Below are positions 23,602 to 31,043 of a stretch of 39,365 nt of DNA, one piece after another. The notes under the pieces are model-generated. The model worked only from the letters and a program-made list of their open reading frames with translations. It was not told the origin of the DNA and searched no databases. Origin of the DNA: Exiguobacterium sp. TNDT2. Lineage in GTDB: Bacteria; Bacillota; Bacilli; Exiguobacteriales; Exiguobacteriaceae. A program made the position numbers and the translations under genes. The first letter of the stretch is position 1, and the number at the start of each line of letters is the position of its first letter. The stretch lies in assembly GCF_003331145.1 (NCBI RefSeq), contig NZ_QLVE01000029.1, forward strand, positions 1-39,365. Reading direction: 5' to 3'.

Positions 23602-23935
23602 TGCGGACCTCTTCGAGTCGCGCTTGCTGGAGGTGGTCAAAGACTTTGGTGATGAAGCCGACCATGATACCGACACCGGTGATGACGTAGCCGATCGTGA
23701 ACACTTTACCGATATCAGTCGTCGGGACGAAATCGCCATAGCCGATCGTCGTGAGCGTGACGACGCTGAAATATAAGGCGTCGAGCCAACGCATGTCCTC
23801 GAACCGTGAATAAAATAACGTACCCGAGACGATGGTCAGGAGGGCGAGACTGAACAACACTTGAAACTCAGTGTCTTTCAGACCGCGCCAGATTCCGCGG
23901 AACATGCGACGGAACGTCAAAATAAATGAGAGCAT
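23576..23935 (-). CDS. Two-helix potassium channel (ion_trans_2 family)
   Basis: A 119-residue protein with two membrane segments (about 26-42 and 79-97) flanking a pore loop. The selectivity filter is T63-I-G-Y-G67-DF, the potassium-selective TxGYGD pattern. There is no RCK or cyclic-nucleotide domain, so it is a minimal KcsA/YugO-type pore working as a tetramer. A basic N-terminal tail precedes the first helix. AAGGAGG precedes ATG 23935. Gating cannot be inferred. Confidence 0.9.
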   Translation of the reverse strand: MLSFILTFRRMFRGIWRGLKDTEFQVLFSLALLTIVSGTLFYSRFEDMRWLDALYFSVVTLTTIGYGDFVPTTDIGKVFTIGYVITGVGIMVGFITKVFDHLQQARLEEVRKRNTPPSP

Positions 23936-23958
23936 TCGCCCGCCTCCTTTCTTTATAG

Positions 23959-23983
23959 GTTTATTCGCTAGTAACAGGGGAAC
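23959..23983 (+). promoter_or_regulatory. Possible sigma-B-type promoter of the CYP152 gene
   Basis: GTTTAT (23959-23964) and GGGAAC (23978-23983), 13 bp apart, resemble the sigma-B consensus GTTTAA-N12/15-GGGTAT. It is 35 bp upstream of the start codon. No good vegetative promoter was seen in this gap. Confidence 0.35.
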
Positions 23984-24018
23984 ATCCTCTATAGAAAAGT
24001 TGGAAAGGATGATCCATC

Positions 24019-25260
24019 ATGACACGACCGATTCCGAAAGAAACGGGAGTTGACCATAGTCTGGCATTCCTGCGAGAAGGGTACTTATACGTCCCGAACC
24101 GTCGAAAGAGCTTTCAATCGAATCTGTTTGAAACACGTCTGCTCGGCGAACGCGTCATCTGTCTCGGGGGCGCTGAAGCGGCAGCCTTGTTTTATGACGC
24201 GGACAAGTTTGTGCGCAAAGATGCGGCACCGAAACGGTTGCTGAAGACGTTGTTCGGAGAAGGCGGGGTGCAGACGTTGGACGATGCGGCGCACACGCAT
24301 CGAAAAAAGATGTTCATGTCACTCATGTTCCCAGGAAATATCGAGCGACTGACGAGACTCGTCAGCCGTGAATGGGGACGAGCGCTCGATGCCGCCGAAG
24401 ACGAAACAGTGCTCTATGACACGGCGCAAGAAGTGCTCATGCGGGCCGTCTGTGAATGGGCCGGTGTACCGCTCGGTGAGGATGAAGTGAAACAGCGGAC
24501 GGACGAGATGCGGTTGCTGTTCGAATCCGGGACGGCACTTGGACCGAAGCACATACGTGGCCGAGTGGCCCGGTCGTCGGCCGAGTCGTGGATTCGAAAG
24601 ATGGTCGAGGAAGTGCGGACGAACCGGTTACTACCAAACGAACAGACAGCACTGTATGAATTTTCATGGCATCGTGATGAGACGGGCGAGCTGCTTCCGG
24701 CCGATGTCGTGGCGGTCGAGGTGATTAATATATTACGACCGACCGTGGCGGTGTCAGTTTACGTTTTGTTCACTGTGCTCGCGTTGCATCAGTTTCCGGA
24801 GGCTCGTGCCCGGTTGGCCTACAGCGAGACGGAGTCGACATGGTTCGTCCAAGAAGTCCGGCGCTTTTATCCGTTCTTCCCGGTGACGGCTGCGCGCGTC
24901 AAGCGGGACTTCGAATGGGATGGGTTTGCATTCGAGGCAGGGACACTCGTCTTACTTGACTTGTATGGGACGAACCACGATCCGACGCTCTGGTCAGAGC
25001 CGGACCAGTTCAATCCGGACCGATTCAAAGACTGGAGGAAAAGTCCGTTTGCGTTCATCCCGCAAGGCGGCGGGGATGTGGATTTTGGTCATCGCTGCGC
25101 TGGGGAACAGGTGACGATCGCGATTATGCGTGAAACGATTGACGTGTTCTTGAACCGCTATCGCTACGAGGTGCCGTCTCAAGACCTTAGCTATAGTTTT
25201 GTGGACTTACCGAGTTTGCCGAAAAGTGGACTCATCTTAAAACAGATTGAACGCAAATGA
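24019..25260 (+). CDS. Cytochrome P450 CYP152 fatty-acid peroxygenase (CypC/P450-BSbeta-like)
   Basis: A 413-residue cytosolic haem-thiolate enzyme that hydroxylates long-chain fatty acids at the alpha or beta carbon using hydrogen peroxide, needing no redox partner. The haem cysteine is C360 in FGHRCAGE. The usual acid-alcohol pair of helix I is replaced by R240-P241 in ILRPTVAVSV, the CYP152 signature in which the fatty-acid carboxylate pairs with arginine. ExxR is EVRRF. Length matches the family. ATG 24019 follows AAAGGATG. Its TGA stop forms the first bases of the palindrome duplicated around the IS element, so the normal terminator is intact. Confidence 0.94.
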   Translation: MTRPIPKETGVDHSLAFLREGYLYVPNRRKSFQSNLFETRLLGERVICLGGAEAAALFYDADKFVRKDAAPKRLLKTLFGEGGVQTLDDAAHTHRKKMFMSLMFPGNIERLTRLVSREWGRALDAAEDETVLYDTAQEVLMRAVCEWAGVPLGEDEVKQRTDEMRLLFESGTALGPKHIRGRVARSSAESWIRKMVEEVRTNRLLPNEQTALYEFSWHRDETGELLPADVVAVEVINILRPTVAVSVYVLFTVLALHQFPEARARLAYSETESTWFVQEVRRFYPFFPVTAARVKRDFEWDGFAFEAGTLVLLDLYGTNHDPTLWSEPDQFNPDRFKDWRKSPFAFIPQGGGDVDFGHRCAGEQVTIAIMRETIDVFLNRYRYEVPSQDLSYSFVDLPSLPKSGLILKQIERK

Positions 25261-25279
25261 GTCGCCAAGAGGCGACTCA
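25258..25279. repeat. Left copy of a 22-bp palindromic direct repeat flanking the IS
   Basis: A 22-bp segment, arms TGAGTCGCC and GGCGACTCA around AAGA. An identical copy lies at 27039-27060, in direct orientation. Each copy is a complete terminator-like hairpin. This copy holds the TGA stop of the CYP152 gene on the plus strand and the TGA stop of the transposase on the minus strand. Best read as a target-site duplication. Confidence 0.88.
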
Positions 25280-26179
25280 GGCTGTTGACGAACCAAATCG
25301 CGCAAAGCGAATTGGTTCGTCTTTTTTATGTTCGATGAGCTTGAGGCGCTCTGCCCGGCACAAGATTGAAAAAATGGTATGTATACGGTCCCTCCAGGCC
25401 AACAGGTTGGCCAGTTTCTTCATGTTTTGTGCGGTGGCTGCCACCAGGTTGGCGCGCTGGACCGCCTCTCGGCCCCGATAGAACGTGAAGCGGAGCCCGT
25501 GTAGTTCCTTCGCGTCGGCGAACGAACGCTCCACGGTCTGTGGCCGGAGACGGTATAGGTATTGACCGGATGCGGTCAAACGATTCGCGTTCACCTCTTC
25601 GAGGAACGGCTCGTCCAAGTGGCGCGTGATGATCCGGCGGTTCGTCTCGTTCTCCATGCATTTTTTGAGGAGCGGGCAGTCTTGACAGACTTTCGGGTCG
25701 GACGCGTATTGACGGTATCCTTGGCGGTTCGTCGTGCTGTAACGGAGGATTTGGCGGGCCGGGCAGCGATAGGCGTCGTCTTCCGGCAGGTAGGTGAATC
25801 TGGACTTTCGGAACTTCCCTTTCTTGCCGCCGAAACGGCGTCTCGAGATGACGGGATAGATGCCGCGATTGACGAGCGACTTGGCGATCTCCGTTGAGAA
25901 ATAGCCCGAGTCGAGCGCCACGGCCTCGAGCGGGAAGGCGAAATGGTGAAGGATGTAGTCCAGGCGCTCCAGATAGACGGTGCCGTCATGCACGTTCCCC
26001 GGCGTGACGTACGCGTCGACGATGAAGTTGTATTTTGCGTCGACCGTTCGGTGGACGAGCCAAAAGAAGCCTTCCGGCTTCCGGGTCCGATACATGTAGC
26101 CCGCCTCGGGATCCGTACGGCTCACCTTGATCACCTTCTTCTTAGGTTCGCCGGGATCGGCGGGCTCTAGCGCTTTTTT
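25277..26179 (-). CDS. IS1182-like transposase, C-terminal part (-1 frame)
   Basis: About 300 residues in the -1 frame relative to the upstream transposase part; with frameshifting the two give one protein of about 488 residues, the normal size for IS1182-type transposases. It contains the DDE-domain pieces NFIVDAYVTPGNVHDG, EAVALDSGYFS (second aspartate) and TVERSFADAKELHGLRFTFYRG (glutamate), plus a CQDCPLLKKC cysteine cluster. The earliest methionine in this frame is at 26134, but no ribosome binding site precedes it, so translation probably depends on the slippery site at 26173-26179. The stop is supplied by the flanking repeat rather than by the element. Confidence 0.85.
   Translation of the reverse strand, partial: KKALEPADPGEPKKKVIKVSRTDPEAGYMYRTRKPEGFFWLVHRTVDAKYNFIVDAYVTPGNVHDGTVYLERLDYILHHFAFPLEAVALDSGYFSTEIAKSLVNRGIYPVISRRRFGGKKGKFRKSRFTYLPEDDAYRCPARQILRYSTTNRQGYRQYASDPKVCQDCPLLKKCMENETNRRIITRHLDEPFLEEVNANRLTASGQYLYRLRPQTVERSFADAKELHGLRFTFYRGREAVQRANLVAATAQNMKKLANLLAWRDRIHTIFSILCRAERLKLIEHKKDEPIRFARFGSSTA
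25287..25327 (+). terminator. Plus-strand terminator inside the IS left end
   Basis: GACGAACCAA pairs with TTGGTTCGTC, with an inner TCGC/GCGA stem, followed on the plus strand by TTTTTT (322-327 of this kb). It would stop transcripts from the CYP152 gene before they run antisense through the transposase. The same bases encode the transposase C-terminus on the other strand. Confidence 0.75.
26149..26179 (-). other. Putative programmed -1 frameshift signal in the transposase
   Basis: On the minus strand the 0-frame codons GGA AAA AAG form the slippery heptamer A_AAA_AAG (26179-26173), the same type as in E. coli dnaX. The 0 frame stops at TAG two codons later. After a ten-base spacer the stem CGCCG-ATCC-CGGCG (26162-26149) could stimulate slippage. 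The downstream frame is exactly -1. Confidence 0.7.
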
Positions 26180-26742
26180 CCGTGCGCGGACCGATCCTCG
26201 TTCACGCGCGCCAACAGCTCATCCTCGACTGCAGTGACGACCGCGTCGACCTCGGCCTTGTCGAACTTCTTCTTGCTGGCGTTCGCCCGGATATGGGTCG
26301 AATCCGTGAGGAGGATCCGTCCCGAGACGAGGTTGTGCGCCTCCGCCTGGTGGATGATGTCGTCAAAAATTTGTTCGAAGACATCCGTCCCGGCGAACCG
26401 TCGCCGGTAGGCTTGGCTGATCGTCGAATGATCAGGGACCTTCTCGTCCATCCCGAGCCCGAGGAACCATCGGTACGCGAGATTCGTCTCGATCTCTTTG
26501 ATGGTCTGGCGGACGGACCGGATGTTGAAGAGCGGGCCGAGAAGGATGATCTTGATGAGGATCTCTGGGTCGATGCCGGGCTGCCCGGTGTTCGAATAGA
26601 GCGGCGCGCACAGGCGGTGGACGATGGAGAAGTCGACATGGCGGTCGATCTTGCGGACGAGATGGTCTTTCGGGACCAGCTGGTCCAACGAGGCCGCGGT
26701 GTGGATCGGTTCATGGCGCTTGGCGACGTGGGCTCGGTACAT
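26167..26742 (-). CDS. IS1182-like transposase, N-terminal part (0 frame)
   Basis: 191 residues ending at a TAG. It has the DUF772-type N-terminal domain seen in IS1182/IS5-related transposases (LDQLVPKDHLVRKID...FNIRSVRQTIKEIETNLAYRWFLG, then PDHSTISQAYRRRF) and reaches the first catalytic aspartate in LLTDSTHIRANASKKK. AGGAAGGGG precedes ATG 26742. The remaining catalytic residues are encoded in the -1 frame downstream. Either programmed frameshifting makes the full enzyme, or a one-base change in the A6 run has inactivated it; the ideal slippery heptamer favours the first. Confidence 0.85.
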   Translation of the reverse strand: MYRAHVAKRHEPIHTAASLDQLVPKDHLVRKIDRHVDFSIVHRLCAPLYSNTGQPGIDPEILIKIILLGPLFNIRSVRQTIKEIETNLAYRWFLGLGMDEKVPDHSTISQAYRRRFAGTDVFEQIFDDIIHQAEAHNLVSGRILLTDSTHIRANASKKKFDKAEVDAVVTAVEDELLARVNEDRSAHGKKR

Positions 26743-26825
26743 GATGATTCCCCTTCCTGTTCGGAGGCGGTGGCGGTCCATACCTACCGTTTCCCGTTTT
26801 CATCGGTTCGAAGACCATGTCGGGG

Positions 26826-26887
26826 CTTTTTCTTCGGCCGTCGAGGCCTCAGAAAAAGACAAACGGCCGCCCGATGGCGACCGTTTG
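26826..26887 (-). terminator. Paired hairpins upstream of the transposase, including a minus-strand terminator
   Basis: CAAACGG...CCGTTTG with an inner CGCC/GGCG stem (26860-26887) is followed on the minus strand by TCTTTTTC, which fits a terminator facing the transposase gene; the T-run itself belongs to a second hairpin, CTTTTTCT...AGAAAAAG (26826-26858). Together they would block read-through transcription from the SDR gene into the transposase. The rest of 26743-27038 is non-coding and rich in short inverted repeats. Confidence 0.6.
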
Positions 26888-27038
26888 CGTCGCTCGTCCG
26901 GTGGCGCCCCGACTCCTGCAGGAAAGCAATCCAACGGAGACCCAGCAGCGACGCGAGTCGCGATGCGGCTCCGGGATTGCCTGCGGAAAGCGTGGGCGCC
27001 GGAAGGACGAGCGATTCAATTGATGTTAGTCAACAAGC

Positions 27039-27060
27039 TGAGTCGCCAAGAGGCGACTCA
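27039..27060. repeat. Right copy of the 22-bp palindromic direct repeat
   Basis: Identical to 25258-25279. The stop codon of the minus-strand SDR gene (27058-27060) is formed by this copy, and TTTTGTG follows on the plus strand. Joining 25257 to 27039 would restore two convergent genes sharing one terminator that contains both stop codons. Confidence 0.88.
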
Positions 27061-27807
27061 TTTTGTGTGCAGCGTTAACCGTTTCGTGATTGGTTGAATC
27101 GTGATGTTCATGTCGACCATACGGTTATCCCGTTTCGGTTCGTCTGCTCGTTCGATTTGCCATGACGTGTCATGTAACTCTTTCAAACCGAAGGCGATGT
27201 CATAGAGAGAATGGCTCGGGTTGCCGTTCAATTGATACAGTCCCGGTCCTCGTTTTGTCAAAATCTCGAACAAGGCGTCAGCCGTGTCTTCTAAAAACGA
27301 GCAGGACGGATACCAATGCGCGCTGGCGACGATTGCGCCTTCTCGCTTCATCTCGTTCTCGAAATAATCCATCATATTGTTCGAACCGGGGCCATCTCCG
27401 ATTTGCCAACCGAGACGGACGATTTGGGCGCCTGGATTAGTCCGGGCAATCGTTTCTTCACACGCCCGTTTATAGGCACCGTATTCATCCGTTGCATCGG
27501 GTGGTGTGTCCGGGGTGATCGGTCCGGTCACATCGTCAGAAAAGACAGAGACGGTGCTTGTAAAGAGAAACGGGATTTTGTACTCCCCGCATAGGCGAGC
27601 GAGCGTATCCGCCCACTCGACAGCACCCATGCCGATGTGAAGAAAATAAGTAGGACGTTCTGATTCGATAAAGGCCCGCATCTCAGCTTCGTCGGTTGTG
27701 GAGACTTTTGTTCGGTCCCACGCGACCGCTTCAATACCATGCCGCTCGAGTGTTCGGGCGACGACGGGGGCCACCGTCCCGTTCATGCCTGTCAAAATTG
27801 CTTTCAT
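27058..27807 (-). CDS. NAD(P)-dependent epimerase/reductase, RmlD-like SDR
   Basis: A 249-residue extended short-chain dehydrogenase. The N-terminal Rossmann stretch is ILTGMNGTVAPVVARTLERHG, with TSTVSVFSDD and the active-site Y-x3-K in DEYGAYKRACEE; the C-terminal part resembles the RmlD substrate-binding family. Such proteins reduce or epimerise nucleotide sugars, but no sugar-pathway neighbours are present, so the substrate is unknown. GGGAGG precedes ATG 27807. Its stop lies in the right flanking repeat of the IS, which therefore did not damage it. Confidence 0.82.
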   Translation of the reverse strand: MKAILTGMNGTVAPVVARTLERHGIEAVAWDRTKVSTTDEAEMRAFIESERPTYFLHIGMGAVEWADTLARLCGEYKIPFLFTSTVSVFSDDVTGPITPDTPPDATDEYGAYKRACEETIARTNPGAQIVRLGWQIGDGPGSNNMMDYFENEMKREGAIVASAHWYPSCSFLEDTADALFEILTKRGPGLYQLNGNPSHSLYDIAFGLKELHDTSWQIERADEPKRDNRMVDMNITIQPITKRLTLHTK

Positions 27808-27907
27808 TATTCATTCCTCCCTTCTGTTTGTATCATCCCACACTTTCCGGTCCGACAAACCCTTTGAATCACGCTTTATGCTAGACTGATGGATGGAGGC
27901 GATCAAG

Positions 27908-28462
27908 ATGAACATTCGAAAAGCGACACCGGATGACAGTTCACAAATCGCGCCGCTCGTTTATGCGGCCATTCATGAAATTGCGTATTCGTTGACCGGT
28001 ACGTCAGACCAACGGCAAGTGCTCGAGCGACTCTCGATGTGGATCGGTCGACCGGGAAACCGCTTGAGTTACGAAAACGTTTGGGTGGCAGAGACCGAGG
28101 CGACGATTACGGGTGTTTTAATTGCGTATCATGGCGAACGGGCAGCACAGTTGGATGAACCGATCAAAATGTGGCTCAAAGCACAAGGACAACCGGACGG
28201 CCTTGATGTCGAAACGTCAGGAAACGTTCTCTACATCGATTCGGTCGCCGTCGACCCGTCGTTCGGCGGGCGTGGGATTGGGACGAAACTGATTCAACGA
28301 GCAATCAATCATGCCCGTGAGACGGGTATCCCGCAAGTCACGCTCAACGTTGACCAGACGAACCCGGCAGCCGGACGGTTATATGAGCGTCTCGGGTTCA
28401 AAAAAGTGAAAGAAATCGATATCTCCGGAGGACGGTTTGATTATATGGCGCTCACGCTTTGA
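27908..28462 (+). CDS. GNAT family N-acetyltransferase
   Basis: A 184-residue acetyltransferase. The acetyl-CoA binding signature is VAVDPSFGGRGIGTKLIQRAINHAR around residues 116-138, followed by VTLNVDQTNPAAGRLYERLGFKKV, the standard GNAT C-terminal motif. Acceptor unknown. ATG 27908 is eight bases after GGAGG; an in-frame ATG 15 bases upstream overlaps that site and was rejected. Divergent from the SDR gene across about 100 bp; no operator recognised. Confidence 0.87.
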   Translation: MNIRKATPDDSSQIAPLVYAAIHEIAYSLTGTSDQRQVLERLSMWIGRPGNRLSYENVWVAETEATITGVLIAYHGERAAQLDEPIKMWLKAQGQPDGLDVETSGNVLYIDSVAVDPSFGGRGIGTKLIQRAINHARETGIPQVTLNVDQTNPAAGRLYERLGFKKVKEIDISGGRFDYMALTL

Positions 28463-28569
28463 CTGAACCGTCAATCGGTCGATTATCAGTCTTAAAACCG
28501 ATGCAAAATGATTAGGACTCGGCTATACTAAATGCTTGAAATGAATCAGTATCAAAAAGGAGATCATGT

Positions 28570-29379
28570 ATGGAATGGAAAAATATTCTGCGCGGCATCG
28601 CGATGGGGACGAGCGACTTGATTCCCGGTGTCAGTGGTGGGACGATTGCAGTTATTTTAGGAATTTATGACCGGTTGATTGAAGCGATCAGTGGGATTTT
28701 CAGCCGACATTGGAAACAGCATATCTTGTTCTTGATTCCGCTCGGAATTGGGATGGCGGGTGCGATTTTAGGTCTTAGCCGCGTGATCGAATTTTTGCTG
28801 CTTGAATATTACGAGCCGACCCAGTTCTTTTTCATCGGGTTGATTCTCGGTATTATCCCGTTACTTTTGTTTGAATTTCGATCGCGTGCGGTCATGCGTC
28901 CGGTACATATCGTCGCCATGGTCATCGGTGCCATTCTTGTGGCGAGCATGGCGATCATCAAACCGGCAGATACGGCCATCATTACAGAGATTTCCACAAA
29001 TACGGCGATCCTATTGTTCTTCTCAGGATGGCTCGGCAGTATGGCCATGTTGTTGCCAGGGATTAGCGGCTCGTTCGTCTTGCTGCTCATCGGGGTCTAT
29101 CCGACCGTCATCAGTGCGTTATCGAACTTGAATATCCTCATCATCGGCATCGTCGGCCTTGGTGTGGCGGTCGGCTTCATCGTCAGCAGTAAAGTGATCC
29201 GCTATTTGCTCGGCCATTTTCCAGGCATGACGTTTTCCGTCATTTTAGGCCTCGTTATCGGCTCGCTCGCGGTCGTCTTCCCGGGTCTCCCAGACACGAC
29301 GCTCATGTGGGTGCTCAGTATCCTCTCATTTGGGGCAGGCTTTATGATCGTCCGTCTACTCGGACGCTTCTCTGTTTAA
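28570..29379 (+). CDS. popT: DUF368 family undecaprenyl-phosphate translocase (PopT-like)
   Basis: A 269-residue membrane protein with about eight helices. DUF368 signatures: GIAMGTSDLIPGVSGGTIA near the N-terminus, the related inverted-repeat element MLLPGISGSFVLLLIGVY near residue 165, and FFFIGLILGIIPLL. DUF368 proteins have been shown in other Bacillota and Proteobacteria to return undecaprenyl phosphate across the membrane for reuse in wall synthesis. AAAAGGAG precedes ATG 28570; a TATACT at 28524-28529 may be the -10. A terminator follows. Assignment to the family is secure; activity is inferred. Confidence 0.88.
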   Translation: MEWKNILRGIAMGTSDLIPGVSGGTIAVILGIYDRLIEAISGIFSRHWKQHILFLIPLGIGMAGAILGLSRVIEFLLLEYYEPTQFFFIGLILGIIPLLLFEFRSRAVMRPVHIVAMVIGAILVASMAIIKPADTAIITEISTNTAILLFFSGWLGSMAMLLPGISGSFVLLLIGVYPTVISALSNLNILIIGIVGLGVAVGFIVSSKVIRYLLGHFPGMTFSVILGLVIGSLAVVFPGLPDTTLMWVLSILSFGAGFMIVRLLGRFSV

Positions 29380-29381
29380 CC

Positions 29382-29424
29382 AAACAAGCACGCTCGTCAT
29401 GAGAGACAAGCGTGCTTGTTTTTT
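29382..29424. terminator. Bidirectional terminator after popT
   Basis: AAACAAGCACGCT (29382-29394) pairs with AGCGTGCTTGTTT (29409-29421) followed by TTT. It is shared with the convergent methyltransferase gene, whose stop is three bases further. Confidence 0.88.
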
Positions 29425-29426
29425 GC

Positions 29427-29981
29427 TTAATAAATGAACGGGATCAATCGTTTACGCGACTGGGCCCACGTTCGATACGCGCTCCCAAAATGAGAGGTCA
29501 GCATCTTCTCTTCAATATGAATCCGCCACAATAGCGCTAAGCTCATCAAGCATGTGCCAATTAGGGCGATGCCCCAATGTGTGAAGTAAATCGAGAACCC
29601 GAGCGTGATAAACAAGAGCCCTGTGTAGAGTGGATGACGTAAATAGCGATACGGTCCCGAACTGACGAGTTCATCCTCAGGACGAACGACGACGTGGCGG
29701 GTGAACTGATGGCGTAACTGCCCGATGCCCCAATAGCGAAGCAACACCCCGGCTGCGTAACAACCGAGTCCGAGCAGACGCTGTGGGAGCGTTTGACGTA
29801 AATCCGTCCAGACGGATAATCCGATGGAAACGGCGAACACGGTGACCATGATGAACGAAACGATATAAAAGCTGACGTGCTCACTGGCGCCGTCAGTCGG
29901 CTCGGACCGATTCCGATAACGCCAAATTTCATATAGCCAAGCGACCGAGATGAGAATGAAGAACCCGTCTAACCAATACAT
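29427..29981 (-). CDS. Isoprenylcysteine carboxyl methyltransferase-like / phospholipid methyltransferase family membrane protein
   Basis: A 184-residue protein with four or five membrane segments. The C-terminal half carries the ICMT/PEMT signature VSSGPYRYLRHPLYTG, followed by EEKMLTSHFGSAYRTW, which forms the SAM-binding half of these integral membrane methyltransferases. Bacterial members act on lipids, quinone-like molecules or unknown targets; protein prenylcysteine is not expected. AAGGAGG precedes ATG 29981. Monocistronic. Confidence 0.87.
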   Translation of the reverse strand: MYWLDGFFILISVAWLYEIWRYRNRSEPTDGASEHVSFYIVSFIMVTVFAVSIGLSVWTDLRQTLPQRLLGLGCYAAGVLLRYWGIGQLRHQFTRHVVVRPEDELVSSGPYRYLRHPLYTGLLFITLGFSIYFTHWGIALIGTCLMSLALLWRIHIEEKMLTSHFGSAYRTWAQSRKRLIPFIY

Positions 29982-30050
29982 AGCGTGCCTCCTTTCTCAG
30001 TATCTTCCACCCCATACCCTCGTCTTCCTTCCCAAAAACGCGCGCTGAAC

Positions 30051-30080
30051 AAAAAAACGTCTCGCGATGTGCGGGACGTC
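30051..30080 (-). terminator. Terminator of the siderophore ATPase gene
   Basis: On the minus strand GACGTCCCGC and GCGAGACGT pair with one mismatch, followed by seven T. Confidence 0.8.
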
Positions 30081-30088
30081 TTGGGAAG

Positions 30089-30934
30089 TTAGCGGGAATT
30101 GGCAAGTAGAGTTGCAGCAACCTGTTTGTCCTGCTGTACTTCTTTAGCCTCTTTAATCAAATGATAAGTGAGACACATCGGTTTTTCGGTTCGCGGATCG
30201 CGACCGATGATGGCATCGATGTGGAAGACTTGTCTGAGCACGAGCGGACAAATGACTTCCTCGGCCGTACCCGTCGCGAGCACTTCGCCATCTTTCATCG
30301 CAACGATGTGATCGGCAAAACGAGCGGCCTGGTTCAAATCGTGGAGCACCATGACGATGGTCCGCCTTTGCTCCCGATTGAGCGTCTCGAGCAGTTCGAG
30401 CACTTCGAGCTGATGGGCCAAATCAAGATAGGTCGTCGGTTCGTCCAAGAAAATTAATTCAGTTTCTTGGGCGAGTGCCATTGCGATCCATACACGTTGA
30501 CGTTGTCCACCTGAGAGGGCATCGACGCTGCGGTCTTTATAAGACAGCGTCCCGGTTACCTCAAGCGCCCAATCGATCACTTCATGGTCATGCTTAGACA
30601 AGCGTCCAAATCCGGATTGATAGGGGAAACGACCGTAGGAGACGAGTTCTCCAACTGTCAAGCCGCCCGCACCTTCTGGCGTTTGCGGCAGAATCGCCAT
30701 TTTTCGGGCAATCTCTTTCGTGTTGCATTTGGCGATATCGGCTCCGTCCAAATGAACTGAACCGTTAGACGGAGAAAGAATCCGTGTCATCGCCTTCAAG
30801 AGCGTTGACTTTCCGCAACCGTTCGGTCCGATAATGGTCGTGATTTTATGGTCGGGAATCGACAAGCTCAATTGTTTTACAATCGTCTTGTCCCCATAGC
30901 CCACCTCGATATTTGTCGTATGTATCCGTGACAT
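30089..30934 (-). CDS. Iron-siderophore ABC transporter ATP-binding protein (FecE/YusV-like)
   Basis: A 281-residue ATPase energising uptake of ferric siderophores. Walker A is GPNGCGKST (36-44), signature LSGGQRQR, Walker B LIFLDEPT, with the H-loop VLHDLNQAARFAD typical of the FecE/FhuC group. No permease or binding-protein gene adjoins, so it probably serves transporters encoded elsewhere, as Bacillus subtilis YusV does. ATG 30934 follows AAAGGGGA; the open frame extends upstream across the Fur box and promoter and is rejected there. A TTGACA-TATAGT promoter and a Fur box lie upstream, so it should be iron-repressed. Confidence 0.93.
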   Translation of the reverse strand: MSRIHTTNIEVGYGDKTIVKQLSLSIPDHKITTIIGPNGCGKSTLLKAMTRILSPSNGSVHLDGADIAKCNTKEIARKMAILPQTPEGAGGLTVGELVSYGRFPYQSGFGRLSKHDHEVIDWALEVTGTLSYKDRSVDALSGGQRQRVWIAMALAQETELIFLDEPTTYLDLAHQLEVLELLETLNREQRRTIVMVLHDLNQAARFADHIVAMKDGEVLATGTAEEVICPLVLRQVFHIDAIIGRDPRTEKPMCLTYHLIKEAKEVQQDKQVAATLLANSR

Positions 30935-30966
30935 AATGGATTCCCCTTTCCGTAAATAACGACCAT

Positions 30967-31020
30967 GATAATGATTCTCAATATCGACTTTACTATAGCA
31001 AGTGCACAGAATCGTGTCAA
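30967..31020 (-). promoter_or_regulatory. Fur-controlled promoter of the siderophore ATPase gene
   Basis: On the minus strand TTGACA (31020-31015) and TATAGT (30997-30992) are 17 bp apart. Directly downstream GATAATGATTCTCAATATC (30967-30985) matches the 19-bp Fur box at 16 of 19 positions and covers the expected start point. Confidence 0.88.
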
Positions 31021-31043
31021 TGTTTGTTTGATGGCAAAATAGA

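Larger units (their letters stand above)
25280..27038 (-). mobile_element. IS1182-family-like insertion sequence, 1759 bp
   Basis: Bounded by imperfect terminal inverted repeats: GGCTGTTGACGAAC at the left and GCTTGTTGACTAAC read inward from the right (11 of 14 match), and by 22-bp direct repeats. It carries one transposase gene in two overlapping frames on the minus strand and a structured non-coding 296-bp segment upstream of it. Base composition is visibly more GC-rich than its neighbours. It lies between two convergent genes and disrupts neither. Element limits may be off by one or two bases because repeat and end sequences overlap. Confidence 0.88.

Noticed and set aside
26182-27078. 298-codon plus-strand open frame opposite the transposase
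   Set aside because: It is the antisense shadow of a GC-rich transposase gene, extends across the IS end into the neighbouring gene and resembles no protein.
29929-30120. 63-codon minus-strand open frame between methyltransferase and ABC ATPase genes
   Set aside because: It overlaps the terminator of the ATPase gene and the methyltransferase ribosome binding site, and has no start signal of its own.
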